Positions 1 through 8,000 of a stretch of DNA of 10,136 nt are shown piece by piece (within the stretch, counting starts at the first letter, position 1; each line of letters opens with the position of its first letter). The notes under the pieces are model-generated. The model was not told the origin of the DNA, did no database searches, and saw only the letters and a program-made list of their open reading frames with translations. The DNA comes from Planctomycetota bacterium (GTDB lineage: Bacteria; Planctomycetota; Planctomycetia; Pirellulales; Thermoguttaceae). Where the stretch lies: positions 1-10,136 of the forward strand of contig JAHIKV010000382.1 in NCBI GenBank assembly GCA_018897395.1. The letters run 5' to 3'. The translations under genes and the position numbers were made by a program.

Positions 1-2676
1 ATTATTATCCAGATAACAAAAGAATTCAACAAGACCATCAACAGGATTCATGTGCACTCTATTTTTAAAGCCATCATCATTTAATAGATTTGAGAGCAAG
101 GTTTCCCATGGTGCTAAAGGCTCAAACATTTTCAAATAATTAAAAAATATAGGAAGTTCACCTACGGATGTTTGAGCCAACTGATTCATCAATAGGTTAC
201 ATCCTTGATCTAAAGGTAAATCGAGTAGACGTTCCCAACTCCATTTAATGTTACCTTTTTTTAAAGCATTGCAAGCCCAATTAGGTAAACGACAAAGCGC
301 TCGCTCAACAAGACCATCAGAATTTTCAATTGCCACACACCACTTATTAAAATCCGCAATGTTATTGTATTCGCCCGTGTATAACCTGTAATGAATAAAA
401 GAAAGCATAAGCGGATGCTTTAGGCATACTTTTATGGCTTGACTCAGCCAAATTTTTTCGAAGTCTTGTTCTGAAAAGTTTTCATTTACTTTCAGTATCA
501 ATTCTCCCAGACTAGGGTGAAACAATTTACAACATTGTCGGGGATTCCTCCCTTTAGTATTACGAATAATAATACCATTTTCAATGAAGTCGGGATAAAT
601 ATTTTCTGCACTTTCTTTCCAAACAGCCCGATCTTCTATATCCAAATCAATTGCAGACATAGCACACAAATCCATAAATTTGTCTTTGCCACCAAGTTGC
701 TTCTCTGCAGGAACAATGTACCTTTTATGTACATATTTTGATATTGATTCCCTATCGAGACTCTCCGGGTTAGAAGGGCTGAACGCAACAGCAAACACTA
801 CTAAGTCCCCACCGCATTCTTTAACCCACTTGCATACAATTTTAGGTTTCATCTCATAGTCAGAATTAATTTTCTTCAAAAGCCGTATGGCAACGCATCT
901 AAAAGCCTCTTCATTGGCTTTCAGATCAACCGGAACAAGATTATTATTATCAGCAAGACTATTGCGTTCAGTTAGTTGATTTTCCCTCCTACGTCCCAAT
1001 AATAGAGCTTGAATTTGATAGCCACTTTTTCTTAATCTCTGGACATAAAGAAGTAAACTATTTGCCAAAGATTCCCAAGTGTGAATATTGTCGAGTACTA
1101 GCAGAAGTTCATGTCCCCTTATACAAAGATATTCAATCTCATTTTTAACATTTTCAATATGCGGATCTTTATCGCCGTTTAGGGTTGCTAAATCAAAAAA
1201 TACACTTAACTTTGCATTCCAATCAAAAGCAATCCCAAGACCAAACACTGTCTTGCCTGAGGCTGGCGCTCCTCGCACCCAAATATCATTACCTTTTTCT
1301 AATGAAGACAGTACACTTGTTTTTTCTTGGAATGGAAGTTGTATTACTCGTTTTTCAAATTCTTCATAAGCAGGGCTATATGTATTCTTCCCCCCCAGAT
1401 TTTCTTTTATCCAATTAGAGAGTTCAGATAGTTTTATTAAATCTTGGTATTCATAGGCATAACATTCATGTGTAAATTCGTCAGAATCTTTTTCCTTCCA
1501 TATACATTCACTATTATTCCATTTATAAATTTTTCCTTTATGCGCTGATATAGGAATTGTTGGATTTTTTCCGATGTCTCTTAATAATTTCGCTTTAGGA
1601 AATTCCAAGTGCAACATCCATTCTCCAGGAGCAGCAAGACGCAAACGCTTTGCATTTGCCAAGGGAAGGGTTGCCTTAATTTCTTTCCCGCTATAGGGAT
1701 CTTTAGGATTTGTAGGTAGATTTTGCTCTAAAAGTCCAATCTCAGGTAGTTCTTTATAAAATGAATTTGTCACAATCCAACTGTGTCCAAAATCGGTAAC
1801 TTTCTCATTAATTTTAAGATTTGCTATATTGGGAGCTAATATTCTAAAGAGTTGGCTGTCGTTTTGAAATACACTGTTAATGTGAAAAAGGGCACTCTGG
1901 AAATTAGGATTTGTTGGTTCATCGTTACATTGAGGAACAAGCAAATAATCAAGCCCTTGTTTTTGTTTTAAACATTCCTTTATAAGCCCGTGTACAATAG
2001 GCTCTTTATTTTCGAGATCTTGTGCAATCATATCATAGCAAATTACCGTCAATATCTTGACACCGCCAATTTCAAGCAGATAACTAACATTTCCCCTAAT
2101 AAATATTCCTCCTTTTGTTTCATTTTCTCCAGAATAGGGACAAAGTTTGGGTTGGATAAAATAAAATCCTTTAGCTTCTGGGCCAGATTGATTAAAAACA
2201 AGGAGTATAGCAATATTGACAAAAGCATCCATGTAATCATTCGGAGCAATCGTCTTAAACAGATTTACACTTAAACTTTCAATTGATTGATTGTTATCTC
2301 CATATTTAAAACCACTTGAAAATAAACTGATATTCAGTTTATTAAAATCATCCCATGAAAGGTGCTCCATCGGCAAACAAATAACCGCCGCGCCTGCGTC
2401 TTTATGGCGAGCTTTCACAATATCACTGGCTTTATTCATTAACTCAATCAGTATGTTTCTCGATATCGATACTTCAGGAAATACAACGATATTAGCCCAA
2501 TCATTTTTAAGAGCCAAAGAAAGCCCCTTAGTTATTTTCTCAAAATACCATGGCAGTTCTTTTATACTGTATGGAGCATGATTTTTATCAGGAGATAGAC
2601 AAATTCCGATTTGGAATAGATTAATCCTGTGTATATCAGGAAAACAGCTTTCAGGAATGGTTAATTGTTTAAGCAT
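1..2676 (-). CDS. Nitrilase-family hydrolase fused to STAND-like NTPase (3' end outside window)
   Basis: The frame is open for 892 codons from ATG at 2676 to the window edge, so the C-terminus is missing. Residues about 15-310 read as a nitrilase (carbon-nitrogen hydrolase) domain: E68 in VVFPEVS, K177 in IQPKLCPY and C213 in VICYDM give the complete Glu-Lys-Cys triad, followed by the strand LDYLLVPQC. Nitrilases hydrolyse C-N bonds in amides or nitriles; the substrate here is unknown. Residues about 455-690 form a P-loop NTPase: Walker A GAPASGKT (469-476), Walker B LLLVLDN with D529, an arginine-rich LLLGRRR (558-564), and CGGDL (621-625) where STAND proteins carry their GxP-type motif. The rest is helical and could be a sensor solenoid. 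An in-frame TAA lies 3 bases before the ATG, which fixes the start; no good Shine-Dalgarno is visible. No signal peptide or membrane segment is seen, so it is probably cytoplasmic. It is much more AT-rich than the two genes upstream. The two domain calls are secure; a defence role is inference. Confidence 0.85.
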   Translation of the reverse strand, partial: MLKQLTIPESCFPDIHRINLFQIGICLSPDKNHAPYSIKELPWYFEKITKGLSLALKNDWANIVVFPEVSISRNILIELMNKASDIVKARHKDAGAAVICLPMEHLSWDDFNKLNISLFSSGFKYGDNNQSIESLSVNLFKTIAPNDYMDAFVNIAILLVFNQSGPEAKGFYFIQPKLCPYSGENETKGGIFIRGNVSYLLEIGGVKILTVICYDMIAQDLENKEPIVHGLIKECLKQKQGLDYLLVPQCNDEPTNPNFQSALFHINSVFQNDSQLFRILAPNIANLKINEKVTDFGHSWIVTNSFYKELPEIGLLEQNLPTNPKDPYSGKEIKATLPLANAKRLRLAAPGEWMLHLEFPKAKLLRDIGKNPTIPISAHKGKIYKWNNSECIWKEKDSDEFTHECYAYEYQDLIKLSELSNWIKENLGGKNTYSPAYEEFEKRVIQLPFQEKTSVLSSLEKGNDIWVRGAPASGKTVFGLGIAFDWNAKLSVFFDLATLNGDKDPHIENVKNEIEYLCIRGHELLLVLDNIHTWESLANSLLLYVQRLRKSGYQIQALLLGRRRENQLTERNSLADNNNLVPVDLKANEEAFRCVAIRLLKKINSDYEMKPKIVCKWVKECGGDLVVFAVAFSPSNPESLDRESISKYVHKRYIVPAEKQLGGKDKFMDLCAMSAIDLDIEDRAVWKESAENIYPDFIENGIIIRNTKGRNPRQCCKLFHPSLGELILKVNENFSEQDFEKIWLSQAIKVCLKHPLMLSFIHYRLYTGEYNNIADFNKWCVAIENSDGLVERALCRLPNWACNALKKGNIKWSWERLLDLPLDQGCNLLMNQLAQTSVGELPIFFNYLKMFEPLAPWETLLSNLLNDDGFKNRVHMNPVDGLVEFFCYLDNN
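1390..1396 (-). repeat. G7 homopolymer within the nitrilase-NTPase gene
   Basis: Seven G residues in a row on the coding strand encode Leu-Gly-Gly (427-429) in the linker between the nitrilase and NTPase domains. A slip of one base would leave a nitrilase-only product. The length is at the low end for phase variation. Confidence 0.6.
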
Positions 2677-2679
2677 AGT

Positions 2680-2739
2680 TTACTGATACAAAAGCGGCTC
2701 TTTTCGCAGATTACTAACAGGAAAATCAATTTTCCCCAT
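2680..2739 (-). CDS. Possible 19-codon upstream ORF (leader peptide) of the nitrilase-NTPase gene
   Basis: The short frame MGKIDFPVSNLRKEPLLYQ ends in TAA exactly one codon (ACT) before the ATG at 2676 and is in the same frame. Its ATG lies about 7 bases after the predicted -10 box, so it could be translated from a leaderless transcript. It could feed ribosomes to the main start, which has no clear Shine-Dalgarno, or it could be a decayed N-terminal extension or chance. No ribosome binding site of its own is visible. Confidence 0.25.
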   Translation of the reverse strand: MGKIDFPVSNLRKEPLLYQ

Positions 2740-2745
2740 GATGGG

Positions 2746-2774
2746 ATTTTAATGAGATTTTGTTAAAATTGCAA
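2746..2774 (-). promoter_or_regulatory. Predicted sigma-70 promoter for the nitrilase-NTPase gene
   Basis: On the minus strand, -35 TTGCAA (2774-2769) and -10 TAAAAT (2751-2746) are separated by exactly 17 bases. This predicts a transcript start near 2739, about 63 bases before the main ATG. It suggests that the gene can be expressed independently of the operon upstream. The region is AT-rich, so a chance match is possible. Confidence 0.45.
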
Positions 2775-2984
2775 CTGACAGATTTGGAAGCTCTCCAGAA
2801 TAAAGTGGAATAGGGACTTGGAGGTTTACTTGTCCCCATCATCCAGAAAAATATATTCTCCCCTTATGCCATGGTTCAGCACATGATGAAATGCACCTGG
2901 TCAAGCAAGCCTTGTGTGATGCATAAATTCAGCTCATCCGAACAAAGTCAAGCATCCCCAATGCCTTTTCTATGGAATTTATGA

Positions 2985-5033
2985 TCATTCAACATGCAAA
3001 CTCGCTAACAGACCACGCAGGCGCCCTTGCACCCATGCCGGGTAGTATGACCACATGTTATCCACAAGCTCACGATATTCCTTGGCAAATTGCGCAAACT
3101 TGGCTTTTTGATCGCCACGAAGCAGACGATGAACTGCGCTGACAGTGTCCGAGATCAAAGATGTATGCAGAACATACATAAAAAGTTGTCTCTGGCGTTC
3201 GACGTTCTCGGATTTCTCACATACTTCGGCAAGGTAATGCGGCAACAGAAAAATCCATTTCTCCTGGTCGCGAACCTGGAGAGCGCTTAATGCCTCGATC
3301 AGGATCCAAAGAACTCGATCTTCAATTGAGTTGAGTACTTTTTGCCGCCATTCCATATCCGCAAATATATCCCAAACACTAATTGCCTCCAATTGGTTTT
3401 TGTATACTAGTGACTTAAGGATGAGGGCAACAGCTGCCTGATCGGCAACCGAATAATCGGTCAAATTGCGAAGGGCAGTGACCAATCCATCGGCAGACCC
3501 TAGAGTTCGGCTAGTTGACACGAGTTGCTCCAATGCTTTGCGCAGTTCTTCCGGTTGGTGAGCAGCCCATTTGAGTGCCGTTTCACCCAATGGATATTCC
3601 ACCGCATATGTAGGATCTGCAGGCAATTCCACGACAACTGGGAGGGCACTAATCAAGCAAGATATAAGTATGCTTTGAAACGTCGCTTGTAATTCAGTTT
3701 CTTGTTTCTCTGGGGCCAGTTTCTCCAGATTTCTTCCCATCAATGCAAGAAAAGCCAAAACCCAGGGGTATGGCACTGTCGCAGTTGCATATCTGAGGAA
3801 GGAAGAACCGACACGCGGAGAGGCGGCAAGCCAAATGTGAGTCGACTTATCCAAAGCTGGCTCCACCCAGTTCTTACGATAAAACTGCGCCGATTCCGTT
3901 TCGTCTGAGAAAATCTTAGCGACACGCTCTGCCAACCACCAAGCGAAACATGCGATGCTGTCGCCATCATTATCTGGCAGATGGGCCTCCAGATGGCAAG
4001 TAAAGTGTCGAATAAGATCATGACGCAACCCCCAAAGTGTCTGTTCAGTGTTTTTAGAATCTTTGCTCTCCGAACCAATCACCACATTGAGGATTTCACG
4101 CCACAAATCTGGAAGTTTCCCTTCTGGAACTAGTTTCGGGTATAGAACAAAAACCGAACAAGCGTGGTATTGGGGGATCGGGCCAAACGAACTATGTGCC
4201 CAGTTCCAAACTACTGACCATGCATCCTCACTAGAATGGGCAGCCATCCAACGATCGACGACATCGCCCATGCTGTACGGTGATGCGAGGGGAATATATC
4301 CTAAACGTAAATAATAGTCTTCACACGCATCATGCAGACTTGCCGCCGATCCTACGATCGACGAAACAATCTCCATCATCTTTGGATGTTCTTTTTCAGG
4401 GGTTCTAACTTCTAAAATAATGGAATCGAGCGACGAAACAGCTGGATACATCATGCGTGGCACATAGGAGTTAAGGCTTTCCTGTAAGACCGATCGACAC
4501 TCCAAGCATTGCTTTACACCTTGCAATGCAATGAGAATGTCGTCATTAAATGCATCATTTAGCGCTATAGCTGCCGACCTCCACTTATGAGAGATGTCTG
4601 ATAAAATCCGGGCCTGCGAACTCTTTAGAATGCCTAGAGTTTTAGGCGATACTTCAAATTTTTCATCAACAATCAGTTCATTGAGGTACGAAAAGGCGGC
4701 CTTCCTGACCTCGAGCAGCTCGGAGTAGAGCAGGGTTGAAACGTCGACGAGAATACGCTTAGGTTTTTCATCCTTGCTCAAACAAAAGAGTAGGGGGCCT
4801 GGCGGGAGTTCAAGACGGAGCGGATGATTGAGATCACGGAGAACTTCCAGATCGACATCCATACCGATCGGGGCTGTGGGCTTATCAAAAAGATCAAGAT
4901 CCTGAAGTTCGATTAGAGTACGAGGGCCGATGTGATCAAATTGACCCATGGCGTAGTTCCTCATCCCTATCAACATCCTTCGGAGCACTTTGTGCAAGTT
5001 TTCAGGATCTGGCTGTTTTTCTGCTTGTATCAT
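2985..5033 (-). CDS. Large all-helical protein of unknown family, coupled to the DUF4365-TPR-PIN gene
   Basis: I do not recognise this 682-residue protein. It is predicted to be almost entirely helical, with many short amphipathic helices rich in Leu, Ala and Trp. Examples are the WSVVWNWAH segment at 272-280 and repeated ~35-40-residue helical pairs in the C-terminal half (about 420-682), which resembles a HEAT/ARM or TPR-like solenoid. No P-loop, nuclease triad, zinc site or signal peptide is visible. The apolar run at about 453-471 is more likely a buried helix than a membrane anchor. The start is fixed by TGA directly before the ATG in this frame; a GGGG (5044-5041) lies 7 bases upstream as a weak ribosome binding site. 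It overlaps the gene before it by 32 bases, which points to translational coupling and a shared function, perhaps as sensor, adaptor or regulator. That role is inference from context only. Confidence 0.8.
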   Translation of the reverse strand: MIQAEKQPDPENLHKVLRRMLIGMRNYAMGQFDHIGPRTLIELQDLDLFDKPTAPIGMDVDLEVLRDLNHPLRLELPPGPLLFCLSKDEKPKRILVDVSTLLYSELLEVRKAAFSYLNELIVDEKFEVSPKTLGILKSSQARILSDISHKWRSAAIALNDAFNDDILIALQGVKQCLECRSVLQESLNSYVPRMMYPAVSSLDSIILEVRTPEKEHPKMMEIVSSIVGSAASLHDACEDYYLRLGYIPLASPYSMGDVVDRWMAAHSSEDAWSVVWNWAHSSFGPIPQYHACSVFVLYPKLVPEGKLPDLWREILNVVIGSESKDSKNTEQTLWGLRHDLIRHFTCHLEAHLPDNDGDSIACFAWWLAERVAKIFSDETESAQFYRKNWVEPALDKSTHIWLAASPRVGSSFLRYATATVPYPWVLAFLALMGRNLEKLAPEKQETELQATFQSILISCLISALPVVVELPADPTYAVEYPLGETALKWAAHQPEELRKALEQLVSTSRTLGSADGLVTALRNLTDYSVADQAAVALILKSLVYKNQLEAISVWDIFADMEWRQKVLNSIEDRVLWILIEALSALQVRDQEKWIFLLPHYLAEVCEKSENVERQRQLFMYVLHTSLISDTVSAVHRLLRGDQKAKFAQFAKEYRELVDNMWSYYPAWVQGRLRGLLASLHVE

Positions 5034-5044
5034 TCAGAAACCCC
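5002..5044 (-). promoter_or_regulatory. Gene overlap and ribosome binding site for the helical protein
   Basis: The upstream gene ends at 5002 and the downstream ATG is at 5033, a 32-base overlap in a different frame. The weak Shine-Dalgarno GGGG lies inside the upstream coding sequence. The downstream frame is closed by TGA immediately before its ATG, so the two are separate proteins that are probably translated by coupled re-initiation. The frame offset does not correspond to a -1 programmed frameshift. Confidence 0.6.
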
Positions 5045-8000
5045 GTTACGATTCGTATATATTCATCATCGGCTAAACACAAACCTTCCTTCAACGCTTT
5101 CATGGCCTCTACCATTCGCGGTTCATTAAGATGTTCGACCGTCTTGAGAAAGGCGTGTGTCAGAAACACCTTGGGAGCGATCTGCGCACCTTGGATCTTT
5201 TTGCGGCCTTCCGCTACGCGCGGCCAAGAAGGAAGGAATTCGCTGCAACTCCATTTTGTCAATTTTACTGCAGACTCCTTCGCATATTTTTTATCTGCCC
5301 ATACAAGGATCAGGAACTCCGCAATGATGGAAAGCCATGCCCGAAAGAGCCGTATGGCCATGGATTCCCCCATCTCGGTCTTCTCGGGACCACCGAAAAG
5401 GCCAACATCCCGCATACAATCATGAACATATTCAGCCACTTGCCTTAAGAACTGGCCTGGTGGATTCTCCCGATATGGATCGGCCAATGCCTTTATAATC
5501 TCGGGTGTTGGCACGATAAAGCGATATCGCCAGGTCATGAGTTGCCGAATTGCCGCAGCAGCTGTACCTGCGTCCACTTTGCCTGCCGCCATTAATGCCA
5601 ATACAACCATGTCCGAACCGAATGCAGCATGAGGCACATCTGACATATCATTAAGCGTAAGCGCCTGAGGTACACGATCATCGACTAGTAGAGGTGTCTT
5701 TGTCCTTTGTGCGATAAAACTGGCTAGGAATGGCAGAAAGTCGTTCGCATCTCCATCCCTTTTATGCATTTGCTCAGGAACGATATGGGGAACGAACCGG
5801 AAACGTGTGTCGCTGCGAAGACGGCTCCATAGGTCCATATGCCAACTATGAGTTTCTTCCTGACAAGCAATGCTTTCAAGACGTTGACGCACCTCTTGCT
5901 GCGCTTGAGTATGGATACGGATACGGTAGAATTTTACAAGCGCATCAAGGAATTTAAAATTTGCAATGGTATCAAGTGTAGTCAGATCTATTATTACTTC
6001 TTGGAATTGACCCAAGGGCATGTGCGTCTCATCCACTGCTGAGAGTTTCTTGCAAACACGAGTGATATATGAAAAATCCGCTTCACTCAAAATCCCTGTC
6101 GTGTAGAGGGGCTGGATCAAATCTATGAGGTGATACTTATGTCCATCCGCCTCGGAATACTCATTGACTATTGGCAATGCGGAAGTTGCTTCCAAATCTT
6201 CATTAAGAACAAGGATGTGTCCCGAATCAATTTGCTTCGCGATTTGCTCAGCACTCTCCTTACTCGAGCGTTGAGGAAGGACCATTTTCCGGCTGTCTTC
6301 CAGCACTGTCGACAAATACGCCATTGGTATCAATATCTCTCCAAAGTATTCCGCCGCTGCATTCAGCAAGCCAAGTCGGTGTAATGTAATCAATGCTGAG
6401 ATGTCGGCAACAACCTTTGTACCGATTGATGGGCACTCAAGCTGAAGCAATTCATTCCTACCTCGTTCGGATATGCCAGCATGGAAACCGTTGGTTGAGT
6501 AGATACTGAATCGTGCTCGGTTCGCAGGCTCATCACCGATCCATTCCATTACTCGAGTTCTAATCCGCCATCCCCAGTAGGCAGTTTTTCCAGATATCCG
6601 ATCTGCCCAAAGCCATGGCATGAGCCCTTTAAGCATTTCGTTATGACATAATTGATCTCGAACATAGGCTTGATCAATTAACTCTTTTATCGGCCCTAAT
6701 CCCTCATCCATGTGTAGAACACGAAAAGTTTCAGGTTCAACCTTTCCCTGCTCCCGCAATTGGTTCATTTTTATCAACGCTTCATCCGCTGCCGCATCGT
6801 CTCCAGCCGCATACGCAACCGTCATGTATTCCATTAGGAAATCCGGAGTTTCCCAGAACCGAACTCGGAATGGTGACAATGAAGTTAACGCTTGTTTAGG
6901 ATCCCCCAAACCATGGTGCACTTGGGAACGGCCAAGGACGGCCTGAAGAGAAGGTGTTTCCTGCTTGCATAATTCGTCAAATAACGGCAAGCTATCCTGA
7001 AATTGTAGTAGTTGAGCGAGGCAGATTGCAAGATTGAATGTATATTTTTGATTGCCGGGTTCGGCTTCGTGTATTATCTGTAATTGGATCGCTGCCTTCT
7101 CTGGATTGTTCAGAATAGATGTGTAAATATGCGCGAGGTTAACTCGAACAGCTATATTCTGTGGCAGTATTTCAGCTAATCTCTCGGAGCACCATGCAGC
7201 GATATCAAATTTTCCCGCATGATAAGCGATATTACTCGCTTTTTGCAGCAGTGCTGGATCAAGTGACTTTTGTGCAGCCTGGAAGAAAAACTCAACTGCT
7301 TCAGCCAACTGCTGTTTCTTTAATAATGCGTTGCCCCTGAGTTGTAGCCAAATGATGTCTTCCTCTGACTTCTGTTCATCCAGAATATCAATGGCTTTGT
7401 CTGCATCTCCCTGGCGAAGAGCAATGGATCCATAGAATAGTGCACGAAGTTTGGGATTTTGCTCAACCAGTGATCCGGCAATGGACTCGCACTCCTCAAT
7501 TTCTGTAAGCTCCAAGTACTGACTAATTTCTTGAAATATCCCGAACAACTCTTCCTTTTTCTCATCGCTTTTAGCGAGCGGTAACAGATCCTTAGCCTTA
7601 AGAAATGCTTCTTTGTGCTGGTAAAGAAAGCCTGTTTGAACGACCACGGCCAGAATTCCGGCATCAATATCTCCGGGATGTTCTTCTCGTAGTCGGTTCG
7701 GGAGATCGGACGGGGCCTCAATGTACCCGCTGACCACGCCTCGCGCTAAATCTAGGGGAATTGGGGTCCATTTCAACATCAGGGTCATCAGCTCCGATAC
7801 TATTTCTCGTTTCTTGAGTAGGTGGTTCGCCCGCCAAGCGATTTTCAGGGCAGCCATGTCCAGTTCGGAAGTCGGTCTCCCGGCGGCTTGGATCGGCTGG
7901 AGTACTGGCCGAAGAGTCTCAATCACATTTTCAATTCGCTTGCGCTCCAGAAAAGTGATATCGCTCGGTAGAATATTCACTCCCTTTGCATAGTTGGCCA

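Larger units (their letters stand above)
2677..2984. other. Spacer between the helical protein gene and the nitrilase-NTPase gene
   Basis: This 308-base gap holds the predicted promoter and the small upstream ORF. No convincing intrinsic terminator is visible after the 682-residue gene: GCAT-TGGGG-ATGC near 2950-2962 is a weak stem with no U tract, so read-through transcription is possible. On the minus strand, the frame ending at TAA 2751-2749 gives a peptide-like stretch broken by TGA at 2841-2839, possibly a gene remnant. I recognise no RNA gene. Confidence 0.5.

Noticed and set aside
2049..2249. 66-codon minus-strand frame with a membrane-like N-terminus
   Set aside because: It lies wholly inside the nitrilase domain in another frame, and the true frame is open and has conserved catalytic motifs.
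1..2676. Reading the left 2.7 kb as a decayed region because no complete ORF is found there
   Set aside because: One minus-strand frame is open for 892 codons and simply lacks its stop because it runs past position 1.
3740..4078. 112-codon minus-strand frame
   Set aside because: An out-of-frame shadow inside the 682-residue gene.
5002..5033. The two large genes as one protein split by a frameshift
   Set aside because: The downstream frame has TGA directly before its ATG and there is a usable ribosome binding site, so a normal coupled overlap explains it better.
5102..5448. Two overlapping plus-strand frames of 105-107 codons
   Set aside because: Antisense shadows of the C-terminal part of the 1482-residue gene; no ribosome binding site or recognisable product.
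7320..7721. 133-codon minus-strand frame
   Set aside because: An out-of-frame shadow inside the TPR region of the 1482-residue gene, with no start signal.
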